From Polyangia bacterium (GTDB lineage Bacteria > Myxococcota_A > Polyangia > Polyangiales > Polyangiaceae): a DNA stretch of 14,166 nucleotides. Where the stretch lies: positions 1 through 14,166 of the forward strand of contig JAUIKB010000035.1 of assembly GCA_030430975.1 (NCBI GenBank). Reading direction: 5' to 3'. A program made the position numbers and the translations under genes. Position 1 is the first letter of the stretch. The number at the start of each line of letters is the position of its first letter. The notes under the pieces are model-generated. The model searched no databases. It was not told the DNA's origin and was given only the letters and a program-made list of their open reading frames with translations. Shown here piece by piece: positions 7,623-14,166 of the stretch.

Positions 7623-9178
7623 GCGACCGCGCCCCCGCCCTTCGGTACCGACACGTCGGCCATCAGCATCGGCGCCACGTGAAGGCAGGCGATGTCGAGG
7701 CTCCGCGCCTCGCCGTTCTTTGCACGGTACAGCGCCTCATCCATCGACGGAGCCGTCTCGTAGCCCAGCAACTTAGGAATGTACTCGTTATCGGCACCGA
7801 CCACGATCACGCGCCCTAGGTGCTGACGTCCGGCCTCGCCCCAATACCACATGTAAAAAGGGTGAACCGGGTGGTATGCATGCCCGGTGCGGTACATCTG
7901 AATGAACGCGGGATCGCGGGCGAACTTCTGCTCGTAGCGTTTGTGGAGCTCCATTGCGTCACGGGTTTCCGGCAGCAGGCGGTGTACGAAGTCGATATAG
8001 GGCGCGTGTTGCTCGTGATCGAACTTGTCCGTGCACGGATGCGTGATGATCAGGGTTCCGCCCTTTTTCACCAGTGGCGCGCCGCGATACAGATTGAACA
8101 GGTAACCCTGAGCCATCACTTGCACCAACAACGGGTTGCGAACCGCATGCACGTTGTATGGACTGATGAACGGCACGCCGCTTACCAGGACATCGACCTG
8201 ACCCTCGAACGGCACGCAGTACTGTTCGAAGCACTTGTCGAGCGTCTTGGCGTGGACGGCCTCTGTCTCGCCAGCGTGCACGCCGGTCACGCCATAGGGC
8301 GCCGGAAACTTGTCGAAGATCGCCTGCCTCGCAGGCTGCGGCGTCCGCTTGAGAACGGCCAACAGCCCTTTTTGCATCGCGCGCTCTTTACCCGTGAGGT
8401 CGTCTTCGTTCTTCGCCAAGAAATCTAACACGTTGAGGTGCTGATTGGCGATCTTGCCCATCCGCTCCACCGAGTTGTTCAACTCGCTCTTGGCGGGATC
8501 CATGTAGCTGTGACACGCGCGCATCACGCGCGGGTTGTGGTGCGCCTGGAGGCTCTTGTAGCCACACAGCCCCACAGCGACAGACTTGTGACCGCCGTCC
8601 ATGGGCACGAAGTTGAGGTTCACGTAGATGACCAAATCGCTCTCAACAGCGCGTCGACTCAGTTCAACGACCTCGCCCTGCTCGGTCGTGCCGAGCTCGA
8701 CCATGTTGTCGGCGTCTTCAGCGTCATGGTTGTACAAGCGATCCGGCCAGTACTCGTTGAAGATCTTGTCGCCCACCATGTGGCGCACTTCGTGACCCTT
8801 CATCCGTCGATGTACGCTAGTGGCGACGATCATCTCGACGTCGTCCACGCCGTGGTCCGCCAGCAGCGCCAGGACGATCGTCAGCACTCGCTCACGGATG
8901 TCGGGGCGACGCATCGGCGGCAACGGCAGCGAGATATCGTCGATTGCTATCGTTACCTTCATGCCGGGAAACAGCTTCGCGTACAGCGGATCGCTGCCCT
9001 GCGGGTGATTGATGGCGTGGCGGATAGCGGCGTCCACATCCGGCAGCGCCGCCATCGGGGGCTTCGGGTAAATCACGCGCGTTCCCGCGGGTAAGTCGAC
9101 TTCTACTAAGGAGTCGCCACAGAACAATACGCGCGGCGCGCTGTCGCGCTCCAACGTCACTACACAGGGATGGTTCAT
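7619..9178 (-). CDS. LarA/DUF2088-family protein (lactate racemase-like)
   Basis: A 519-residue protein whose N-terminal half matches the lactate racemase (LarA, DUF2088) family, enzymes that use a nickel-pincer nucleotide to move hydride at C2 of 2-hydroxy acids. Visible landmarks are VTIAIDDISLPLPP (75-88), VATSVHRRM (118-126) with H123 in the place of a LarA active-site histidine, PMDGGHKSVAVG (192-203) with K198 as candidate cofactor-tethering lysine, and H213/H214. Residue equivalences are by eye. LarA proper is about 420 residues, so this one is extended, mainly in the C-terminal half. No larB, larC or larE cofactor-maturation genes are in the window. Its TGA overlaps the ElbD-like GTG (GTGA), and it follows the HAD gene after 48 bases, so it belongs to the lipid operon. 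The substrate is unknown; a 2-hydroxy acyl or glycerol-type lipid intermediate is inference. Confidence 0.8.
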   Translation of the reverse strand: MNHPCVVTLERDSAPRVLFCGDSLVEVDLPAGTRVIYPKPPMAALPDVDAAIRHAINHPQGSDPLYAKLFPGMKVTIAIDDISLPLPPMRRPDIRERVLTIVLALLADHGVDDVEMIVATSVHRRMKGHEVRHMVGDKIFNEYWPDRLYNHDAEDADNMVELGTTEQGEVVELSRRAVESDLVIYVNLNFVPMDGGHKSVAVGLCGYKSLQAHHNPRVMRACHSYMDPAKSELNNSVERMGKIANQHLNVLDFLAKNEDDLTGKERAMQKGLLAVLKRTPQPARQAIFDKFPAPYGVTGVHAGETEAVHAKTLDKCFEQYCVPFEGQVDVLVSGVPFISPYNVHAVRNPLLVQVMAQGYLFNLYRGAPLVKKGGTLIITHPCTDKFDHEQHAPYIDFVHRLLPETRDAMELHKRYEQKFARDPAFIQMYRTGHAYHPVHPFYMWYWGEAGRQHLGRVIVVGADNEYIPKLLGYETAPSMDEALYRAKNGEARSLDIACLHVAPMLMADVSVPKGGGAVA

Positions 9179-9226
9179 GAACTCATTCGATGGTGGGGTT
9201 GGTTGCAGATTTCTCGATCGCGCCGC

Positions 9227-9946
9227 TCACGTAGCGAAGTCAAAGCTCGGCCAGCTGTAGGCCTTGGCGAGGAGCGCTAAGCGCTTGTCGGGATTGACCG
9301 CCGCGGGGTGACCCACGACGCTCAGCATCGGTACGTCGGAGTAGCTGTCGCTGTATCCGTAGCAGTCGTCCAAATCGTGTCCGTGGGCCCTCGCGTGCGC
9401 TCGGATAAGGCGCGCCTTTTCGGGCCCGGCGACGACCGGTTTTAGCAGCTTGCCGGTGGCGATACCGTCCTTCATCTCGAGCCGGTTGCCGATCACGTGT
9501 GTCGCGCCGAGGTGGTCCGCGACACGCTCGAGTAAGAAATCGAGCGCGCCGGAGATCAACACAACGTCACGTCCCACGGTCAGGCTGTCGCGCACGAGCG
9601 ATGCCGCGCCGGCGAAGATCGCGGGCTTGAGCACACGGTCGAACACCTCGTCGGCCAGGATCAAGAGCCGGTCTTCGCTCATGCCCTCGAAGGAGCTGAA
9701 CAGCAGCTCGTTAAACGTCCGCCGATCGACCACCTCCGCGAGCGCCATGCGCGGCGCCTTGAAGAGCGCTCGACCCAAACGGGTAGCGGTTTGAACCGGC
9801 GTACCCTGGTTCAGCAAATAGAACAGGGTCGGGTGCACGAGATTGGTGCGGACCAACGTCCCGTCCACATCGAAGTAGCTTGCCGACACGGGGCACTCGG
9901 TCCCGCACCTGGGCTGGTGAGTCAAGAACTCCTGGGCCCGAGGCAC
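9227..9946 (-). CDS. HAD-superfamily subfamily IB phosphatase
   Basis: A 239-residue haloacid dehalogenase-type hydrolase of the SerB-like IB group. All four motifs are present: DVDGTL (26-31, nucleophile D26 and acid D28), ISGALD with S132, K177 in GPEKARL, and GYSDSYSDVPML with D200 and D204. The alpha-helical cap lies between motif I and motif II (about 35-115). Such enzymes hydrolyse small phosphomonoesters; some homologues act on phospholipid intermediates. Placed between the hydroxylase and LarA-like genes of the lipid operon, it may dephosphorylate a lipid or glycerol phosphate, but that is inference. The GTG start at 9946 has AGAGGA about ten bases upstream; a second in-frame GTG at 9889 would give a start six residues before motif I and cannot be excluded. 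It is probably cytoplasmic. Confidence 0.85.
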   Translation of the reverse strand: MPRAQEFLTHQPRCGTECPVSASYFDVDGTLVRTNLVHPTLFYLLNQGTPVQTATRLGRALFKAPRMALAEVVDRRTFNELLFSSFEGMSEDRLLILADEVFDRVLKPAIFAGAASLVRDSLTVGRDVVLISGALDFLLERVADHLGATHVIGNRLEMKDGIATGKLLKPVVAGPEKARLIRAHARAHGHDLDDCYGYSDSYSDVPMLSVVGHPAAVNPDKRLALLAKAYSWPSFDFAT

Positions 9947-10025
9947 ACAGTACCGGTCCTCTGTTCAGCTCAAAGTCCGCACGGCGTGGTCACACTTCGG
10001 CCCCTGCCCGTCGGTGGATGCCGTT

Positions 10026-10556
10026 TCAGGCTGTGGCGCGGGTGGCTGAGCGCTCGCGTTTTCGGTGCCGAGAGCGCTGCTTGAGTTCCTTTTCAGTGCC
10101 GACGAAGGGCTCCCGCGTCCCCATGATCTCATCGAACCACGGCTTCGTGACGCACCAGTTGGCGTGCTGATTCGGACCCATGTGGTGGTCGTAGTGCCAT
10201 GGCAGGTGCTCGCGTGCCCACTCGGGATCGCGATGTGACCGCTTGTGAACCCGGTAATAGTTGACGGTCGAATAGGCGATTCCGGCCACGAACCAGGGGG
10301 CATGGCCCGCCACGAGCAGCCAAGGCGCAGTACCGGCCACCAGGCCGAGGAGTTCCTTGCCTTGAGCGTTCCAAGCGAACGGGGATCGTTCGTACGCGGG
10401 GTCCTCGAAGCCATTGCGCCGCGAGTCGCGGTGGTGTTCGTGCCAATGGAAGGCCCAGAAGCTCTTCTTGTTTCGCGCCAATCCGTGCAACACATACTTG
10501 TGCACGACCCACTCAGCGGCGTTCGCCGCAAAAAGCCCTAGTGGAAATCCGATCAT
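10026..10556 (-). CDS. Fatty acid hydroxylase/sterol desaturase-family di-iron membrane enzyme
   Basis: A protein of about 176 residues with the histidine clusters of the fatty acid hydroxylase superfamily: HKYVLH, HWHEHH, HKRSH, and HYDHH followed by NW. Counting from the GTG at 10559 these lie at about residues 20-25, 38-43, 105-109 and 122-126. They would bind two irons. Hydrophobic segments at the N-terminus and at about 70-98 fit a membrane-embedded enzyme. The family uses O2 and electrons to hydroxylate or desaturate lipid chains; which position is attacked cannot be read here. It is short for the family but has the full histidine set. The ATG at 10556 is preferred over the GTG directly before it (10559) because GGGAG is six bases away. 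It is the first gene of the leftward lipid set, divergent from the TetR gene; the gap to the HAD gene is 79 bases. Confidence 0.85.
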   Translation of the reverse strand: MIGFPLGLFAANAAEWVVHKYVLHGLARNKKSFWAFHWHEHHRDSRRNGFEDPAYERSPFAWNAQGKELLGLVAGTAPWLLVAGHAPWFVAGIAYSTVNYYRVHKRSHRDPEWAREHLPWHYDHHMGPNQHANWCVTKPWFDEIMGTREPFVGTEKELKQRSRHRKRERSATRATA

Positions 10557-10562
10557 CACCAG

Positions 10563-10567
10563 CTCCC
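10563..10567 (-). promoter_or_regulatory. Ribosome binding site of the hydroxylase gene
   Basis: On the minus strand this reads GGGAG, six bases before the ATG at 10556 and only three before the GTG at 10559, so it favours the ATG. Confidence 0.55.
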
Positions 10568-10576
10568 GTTAAAACA

Positions 10577-10590
10577 TGACCGTTCAGTCA
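10577..10590. promoter_or_regulatory. Candidate TetR-type operator in the divergent promoter region
   Basis: The 14 bases TGACCGTTCAGTCA form an imperfect inverted repeat with perfect TGAC/GTCA arms; 10 of 14 positions agree with the reverse complement. It sits in the 57-base gap between the divergent hydroxylase and TetR genes, 20 bases from the hydroxylase ATG and 23 from the TetR TTG. From here the TetR protein could repress both itself and the lipid operon. TetR-family operators of this size and arm type are common. I could not place convincing -35/-10 boxes with good spacing. Confidence 0.6.
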
Positions 10591-10600
10591 CTCTTTTAGC

Positions 10601-10605
10601 AAAGG
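10601..10605 (+). promoter_or_regulatory. Ribosome binding site of the TetR gene
   Basis: AAAGG lies eight bases before the TTG at 10614. No ATG, GTG or other TTG occurs in frame between here and the helix-turn-helix, so the TTG start is the best supported. Confidence 0.5.
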
Positions 10606-10613
10606 CTACCGAT

Positions 10614-11309
10614 TTGTCCAACGAAAAAAGCTACGCGCCGGGGCGAGTTCCAAAACAGCGTCCGGGCAAAGTCGGAGGCAAGCGGGCCGCGAATCGCGTC
10701 GAGCGCACGCGAGCCATTTGCGAAGCCGCGCGCCCGCTGTTTCTGCAACGCGGCGTAGAAACCGTCACCGTGGACGAGATCACCCAGGCAGCCAACGTCG
10801 CCAAAGGCAGCTTCTATCGCTACTTCGACGGCAAGCAGCAGCTGGTACGCTCGTTATTCGAACCACTCGTCGAGGAGTTCTTGAGCGCCATGCAGCGCTG
10901 CGAGGGCCGGCTCAACGCGGCGGCGTCTACCGCCGAAGTATTCTCTGCTTACGAAACGCTCGCCGGCGAACTCGCGTTGGTACTGCTGCAGTCGCCGGAG
11001 TCGGTCAAATTGTACCTGCAAGAATGTCGGGCTCCGTCGGAGGGCGCGCGAGTACCGATTCGTGAATTTTCCGAACAGGTAACCCAGGCTGCGATTTCCC
11101 TGACGGAAGTCGCCCACCAACGCAAGCTGCTGCGGACTAATCTGTCCGCTCGACTGACGGCGATCACCGTCGTCGGGGCAACCGAAAATCTGCTGTTCCG
11201 CTTTCTCGATCGCAACGACCTGGGCGAACCCCACGAGGTCACGGGGGCGCTTGTCGGCATGGTATTGGACGGAATCCGTGCCGAAGACCCACCCGCGGCA
11301 CATTCCTGA
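10614..11309 (+). CDS. TetR/AcrR-family transcriptional regulator
   Basis: A 231-residue DNA-binding regulator. The N-terminal domain has helix 1 at about 28-48 (ERTRAICEAARPLFLQRG) and the typical helix-turn-helix at 51-78 (VTVDEITQAANVAKGSFYRY, then F71 and the following helix). The C-terminal ligand and dimer domain (about 85-225) is helical and, as usual for the family, not conserved enough to name a ligand. A basic tail of about 27 residues precedes helix 1 (PKQRPGKVGGKR). The start is TTG with AAAGG eight bases upstream; there is no alternative. It is divergent from the lipid operon across a 57-base gap with an inverted repeat, so it probably controls that operon and itself. A fatty acyl or acyl-CoA ligand would fit the context, but this is inference. 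Ribonuclease D follows after 12 bases. Confidence 0.88.
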   Translation: MSNEKSYAPGRVPKQRPGKVGGKRAANRVERTRAICEAARPLFLQRGVETVTVDEITQAANVAKGSFYRYFDGKQQLVRSLFEPLVEEFLSAMQRCEGRLNAAASTAEVFSAYETLAGELALVLLQSPESVKLYLQECRAPSEGARVPIREFSEQVTQAAISLTEVAHQRKLLRTNLSARLTAITVVGATENLLFRFLDRNDLGEPHEVTGALVGMVLDGIRAEDPPAAHS

Positions 11310-11321
11310 TACAAGGCTTCG

Positions 11322-12443
11322 ATGCAGCTGATCGACGACGCTCGCGGCCTGGACGAGGCCATCGAAGACCTCTCGACCGGCAAGACGTTCTTCATCGACA
11401 CCGAATTCGAATCGACGAAAGCGGGCACGACCCTGTGCCTGATCCAAGTCTCCGCGGGCCGTGAGATCTACCTGGTGGATGCGCTTCGCCTGCGCGATCT
11501 GACCAGTCTCGGCGACGTGGTCGCCGCGCGTCGCGCTACCTGGGTCCTGCATGCAGGCGTACAGGACGTGCCGCTGTTGTGCCGGGCCTTCGATCTAGAG
11601 TCCCCTCCGGACATCTTCGACACACAGATCGCGTGGGGGTTGATGAGCGCCGAAGCATCGGTGTCGCTCGCGTACCTCCAATACAAGCTGCTGAAGCTGC
11701 GCAGCATGAAGACCCACCAAGCCGACGACTGGAAGCGCCGACCGCTACCGCGCGCGCAGCAGGCGTACGCCGCCAGCGACGTCGAGCACCTACCCGAACT
11801 CTACGACCAGCTGATGGACCAGGCAGAGGCCCTCGATCGGGTGGACGTGATCTTCGACGCCACTGACGACGCGCTCGACCCCCAGCCCGACCCACCGACA
11901 CCGCTAAACCTCGATTCGTTCCGCAACGCATGGCAGCTGGACACGCCGAGCCAGGCGGTGCTGCGTGCACTGATCGAGTGGTTCAACGAACGGCAGCTCG
12001 ATCCGAAGGCTGTCCCATCCAAAGCGTTTCTAGCGATCGCCAGTCGGGTACCGCGCAGCGTTTCCGATCTGAGCCGCATCAAGGCCGTGCCTCACCGCGT
12101 CGCAAAACTGCACGGTCAAGAACTGGTGGCGTTGATCAAGCGAGCGGCGGCGGATGCCGACGGTCGAGATTTCGTGGAGATCGAACCCTCGGCATACGCC
12201 ACATTCGGCGAGGTGCGCGCAGACGGGTGGTTTGCGATGATGCGCGCCGAAGTGTGTGCGGAACTCCAAGTCGCCCCCGAACTCGCGCTGCCGGGCCGAC
12301 TGACGCGCTTGATGCGCAGAGGCTATCAGCAACGGAACCGACTCGGCGACGCGCTCGAGATGCTGAGCGGGTGGCGCGCGGATCTGCTGTCGAAGACGAT
12401 CGAACGATTCGCTGAGCGCGTGCCGCCCCCTAGCGCCGTTTGA
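11322..12443 (+). CDS. rnd: Ribonuclease D
   Basis: A 373-residue 3'-to-5' exoribonuclease, close to the length of E. coli RNase D, which trims tRNA and other stable RNA precursors. The DEDDy catalytic set is intact: D26 and E28 in FIDTEFE, D82 in LHAGVQDVPLL, and Y149 with D153 in YAASDVEHL. The segment THQADDWKRRPL (131-142) is also typical of RNase D. An HRDC domain follows at about 205-275 (with LIEWFNERQLDPKAVPSKAF), and a weaker second helical repeat fills about 290-365. Start is ATG with AAGG five bases upstream. The 12-base gap to the TetR gene suggests one transcript, although a functional link with the regulator is not evident. It is cytoplasmic. Confidence 0.92.
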   Translation: MQLIDDARGLDEAIEDLSTGKTFFIDTEFESTKAGTTLCLIQVSAGREIYLVDALRLRDLTSLGDVVAARRATWVLHAGVQDVPLLCRAFDLESPPDIFDTQIAWGLMSAEASVSLAYLQYKLLKLRSMKTHQADDWKRRPLPRAQQAYAASDVEHLPELYDQLMDQAEALDRVDVIFDATDDALDPQPDPPTPLNLDSFRNAWQLDTPSQAVLRALIEWFNERQLDPKAVPSKAFLAIASRVPRSVSDLSRIKAVPHRVAKLHGQELVALIKRAAADADGRDFVEIEPSAYATFGEVRADGWFAMMRAEVCAELQVAPELALPGRLTRLMRRGYQQRNRLGDALEMLSGWRADLLSKTIERFAERVPPPSAV

Positions 12444-12493
12444 GCCCGACCGGCAACGGGAGTACAACAGGCAAGCGCTTTCAGCGCCAGAAC

Positions 12494-12498
12494 AGGAG
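12494..12498 (+). promoter_or_regulatory. Ribosome binding site of the beta-helix gene
   Basis: AGGAG lies seven bases before the TTG at 12506. Together with the signal peptide that begins there, it fixes the non-ATG start. Confidence 0.7.
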
Positions 12499-12505
12499 TT
12501 CCGCC

Positions 12506-14166
12506 TTGTCACTTCGCCAATCCCCCGCTCGCTTCGTCGCCTTCTCTTCCGCTGCGCTCGTCATCACGGCCGCCGCTAATGCCGGCGCGGTCGTAAAGGA
12601 AATCGACAACTCCGCGAACCTCGGCGCAGAAATCAACGCCTTGATGCCCGGTGACGAGCTGGTCTTGAAGGGCGGTACCTACACGCTCAGCTCGAAGCTG
12701 ATCATCAGTGCATCCGGCGCGTCCGGGATGCCGATCGTGATTCGGTCGAAGGACGGCGAGGTCGCCCACATCACCAGGAACGCTAGCCAAAACGTCATCA
12801 ACATCGAGAATACGCAGTACGTCGAGCTGCGTGCCCTCGAGGTGTCAGGCGGCTCACACGGTATCCGCCTGCTCGACTCGGACTTCATTACGATCGAGGA
12901 CTGCAACGTCCACGACACCGCCGACGTCGGCATCAGCGCGAACATCGGAGGCGGCGACTACGAAGGCCTGCGGTTCATCGGCAACGAAGTGCACCACACT
13001 GGCGGAACGGGCGAAGGCTTTTATCTCGGCTGCAACATGGACCAGTGCCGAATCTTCAACAGCTTCGTCATGGGCAACTACGTCCACCACACGGACGGCA
13101 GCTCGGGAACGACGGTCTCCCAGGGTGACGGCATCGAGATCAAGATCGGCAGCTACGGGAACGTCGTTCGGGACAACGTCATCCACGACACCAAGTACCC
13201 CTGCATCCTGCTGTACGGAACCGAGGGCAAGGAGCGCAATCTCATCGAGCGCAACGTGATGTGGAACTGCGGCAATCACGGCATGCAGATCGCGCGCGAC
13301 GCCACCATTCGCAACAACATCGTCCTCAGCGCGAACGACAACGGCCTGCATAGCCAGACGCATCAGGGCGCAGTGCCCGGCAATTTGACGATCGTTCACA
13401 ACACGATACTCAGTAACAACGACGCCATCCGCACCAACGACATCAACGCCACCGTCATCATCGCCAACAACGCGCTGTACTCCAACGGCGGCAACGCCCT
13501 CCGACTGGGCGGCAACACGGCGATGGCTACGGTCGCTGGCAACGTTGGTACCGGCTCGATGCAGGGCGCGTCCAGCGGCTTCGACAGCAGCGGCAATCGC
13601 ATGAATGACTTCGCGAACGTTGCGATGTCCGACGTCTTCCCCAAGATGGGCGGTAAGCTGCCTGGAGCGGGCGACGCCGCCCATGTCGCAGACGACGACT
13701 TCAACGGCACCGCGCGCGGCGGCGTCGCAGACGTCGGTGCCTACCTGTACGATGCCAACGGCAACCCGGGTTGGGCCATCGGCGAAGACTTCAAAGATCC
13801 GACGCCCGGCGGCGGCGGCACCGGCGGCGCCGCCGGCGCGGGCGGCACCGGCGGCGCGGCCGGCGGTGCTGGCGGCAGTCCCGGCGGGTCGGGACCCGGC
13901 GGGACTGGCCAAGGCGGCGGTAACGCCGGCGGCGCGGGACAGGGTGGCGGCAACGCAGGCGGCACCGGCCAAGGCGGCGGTAACGCGGGCGGTACGGGCG
14001 GTGCGTCTGGCGCCGCCGGCACCAACGCGGGCGGCGGCGCCACCGGCGGAGGTTCGGATGACGACGGCGGTTGTGGCTGCGTCGCGGCCGGCGCCAAGCG
14101 CGACTCAAGCGGAGCTTGGCTGCTGCTGGGCCTCGGCCTCGTCGCCGTGAGGCGGCGACGGCGCTA
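12506..14166 (+). CDS. Secreted right-handed beta-helix protein with MYXO-CTERM tail (stop cut by window end)
   Basis: The frame codes for 553 residues and then reads TA at the last two bases, so only the last base of a TAA/TAG/TGA-type stop appears to be missing. A signal peptide (R4 and R9, hydrophobic 10-24, cleavage likely after A-N-A at 26) is followed by LMPGDELVLKGGTYTL (46-61), the usual opening of a parallel beta-helix of the polysaccharide-lyase/PbH1 kind. Asn-rich coil repeats follow to about 340 (ITIEDCNVHDT, LIERNVMWNCGNHGM, IRNNIVLSANDNGLHS). DFNGTARGGVADVGAYLYD (398-416) closes the domain. Residues 431-520 are a Gly/Ala linker. GCGC (522-525), a hydrophobic helix (536-548) and five arginines form a MYXO-CTERM sorting tail. 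The family often binds or cleaves polysaccharide; catalytic residues cannot be assigned. Start is TTG with AGGAG seven bases upstream. It is probably cell-surface anchored or released after tail processing. Confidence 0.88.
   Translation, partial: MSLRQSPARFVAFSSAALVITAAANAGAVVKEIDNSANLGAEINALMPGDELVLKGGTYTLSSKLIISASGASGMPIVIRSKDGEVAHITRNASQNVINIENTQYVELRALEVSGGSHGIRLLDSDFITIEDCNVHDTADVGISANIGGGDYEGLRFIGNEVHHTGGTGEGFYLGCNMDQCRIFNSFVMGNYVHHTDGSSGTTVSQGDGIEIKIGSYGNVVRDNVIHDTKYPCILLYGTEGKERNLIERNVMWNCGNHGMQIARDATIRNNIVLSANDNGLHSQTHQGAVPGNLTIVHNTILSNNDAIRTNDINATVIIANNALYSNGGNALRLGGNTAMATVAGNVGTGSMQGASSGFDSSGNRMNDFANVAMSDVFPKMGGKLPGAGDAAHVADDDFNGTARGGVADVGAYLYDANGNPGWAIGEDFKDPTPGGGGTGGAAGAGGTGGAAGGAGGSPGGSGPGGTGQGGGNAGGAGQGGGNAGGTGQGGGNAGGTGGASGAAGTNAGGGATGGGSDDDGGCGCVAAGAKRDSSGAWLLLGLGLVAVRRRRR
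13901..13990 (+). repeat. Three 30-base tandem repeats coding a Gly-rich linker
   Basis: Three in-frame copies (13901-13930, 13931-13960, 13961-13990) encode G-[TA]-G-Q-G-G-G-N-A-G. The copies differ mostly at third codon positions, so the amino acid pattern is kept more strictly than the DNA. They lie inside a wider Gly/Ala/Thr-rich linker (about 13796-14055) joining the beta-helix to the sorting tail. Confidence 0.85.
14069..14164 (+). other. MYXO-CTERM-type C-terminal sorting signal
   Basis: This encodes residues 522-553: G-C-G-C, a short polar spacer, the hydrophobic segment WLLLGLGLVAV and a terminal run of five arginines. Cys motif, single helix and Arg cluster at the very end are the three parts of the MYXO-CTERM signal, which in myxobacteria is thought to be processed by a dedicated intramembrane protease (myxosortase) during surface sorting. 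It is the strongest single taxonomic clue in the window. Confidence 0.85.

Noticed and set aside
7820..9094. Two plus-strand frames of 202 and 218 codons
   Set aside because: Both are antisense to the LarA-like gene and show only reversed-codon composition (His/Val/Arg-rich), with no domain.
9965..10531. A 188-codon minus-strand frame overlapping the hydroxylase
   Set aside because: The competing frame carries all the histidine boxes; this one is Ser/Thr/Arg-rich low-complexity sequence.
12475..12487. Small hairpin GCGCT-ttc-AGCGC between RNase D and the beta-helix gene
   Set aside because: Only five base pairs and no T-run, and it lies just before the ribosome binding site. Too weak to call a terminator or riboswitch.
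12854..13972. A 372-codon open frame on the minus strand, Ala/Val/Gly-rich
   Set aside because: It lies opposite the beta-helix gene, which has a Shine-Dalgarno site, signal peptide, fold motifs and sorting tail. Long antisense frames are expected in GC-rich coding DNA, and this one has no recognisable domain.
13901..13990. Repeat array considered as CRISPR-like
   Set aside because: There are no spacers; the 30-base units are contiguous, in frame and encode a Gly-rich linker.

Overview
The window looks like a GC-rich myxobacterial chromosome (Myxococcota). Three things point there. The last protein ends in a MYXO-CTERM-type tail (GCGC, hydrophobic helix, five arginines). There are exported proteins with long Gly-rich linkers, including a von Willebrand factor A-type lipoprotein with a style of C-terminus I associate with myxobacteria. 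Finally, a giant multidomain lipid enzyme has the architecture I recall for ElbD, the ether-lipid enzyme of Myxococcus and Stigmatella. I saw no tRNA, rRNA, IS element, CRISPR array or phage gene. Coding density is very high and no gene-free stretch exceeds about 115 bases.

Left part (1-2861): the end of a putative lipoprotein gene (+) runs tail-to-tail into a minus-strand set made of a small two-helix membrane protein, a PPK2-type polyphosphate:nucleotide phosphotransferase and the vWA-like lipoprotein. The small protein starts inside the PPK2 stop codon.

Centre (2976-10556, minus strand): a probable lipid-biosynthesis operon, read as fatty acid hydroxylase-like di-iron enzyme, HAD-IB phosphatase, LarA/DUF2088-family protein and a 1548-residue ElbD-like protein. 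The last carries five recognisable modules: fatty acyl reductase, acyl-AMP ligase, acyl carrier protein, PlsC-type acyltransferase and an SCP2-like lipid-binding domain. The LarA-like and ElbD-like genes overlap by 4 bases. A TetR-family regulator is divergent from the hydroxylase gene, and the 57-base gap between them holds a TGAC-N6-GTCA inverted repeat that is a good operator candidate. Together this looks like a regulated module that reduces, activates, carries and transfers acyl chains, with hydroxylation, phosphatase and possibly C2 hydride chemistry beside it.

Right part (10614-14166, plus strand): the TetR gene is followed 12 bases later by ribonuclease D. Then comes a secreted right-handed beta-helix protein with a Gly-rich linker and MYXO-CTERM tail. 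Its reading frame runs to the last base of the window, which cuts off the final base of its stop codon. Several starts are non-ATG (GTG for PPK2, the ElbD-like gene, the HAD gene and the small membrane protein; TTG for TetR and the beta-helix gene); where a ribosome binding site decides the start it is listed.
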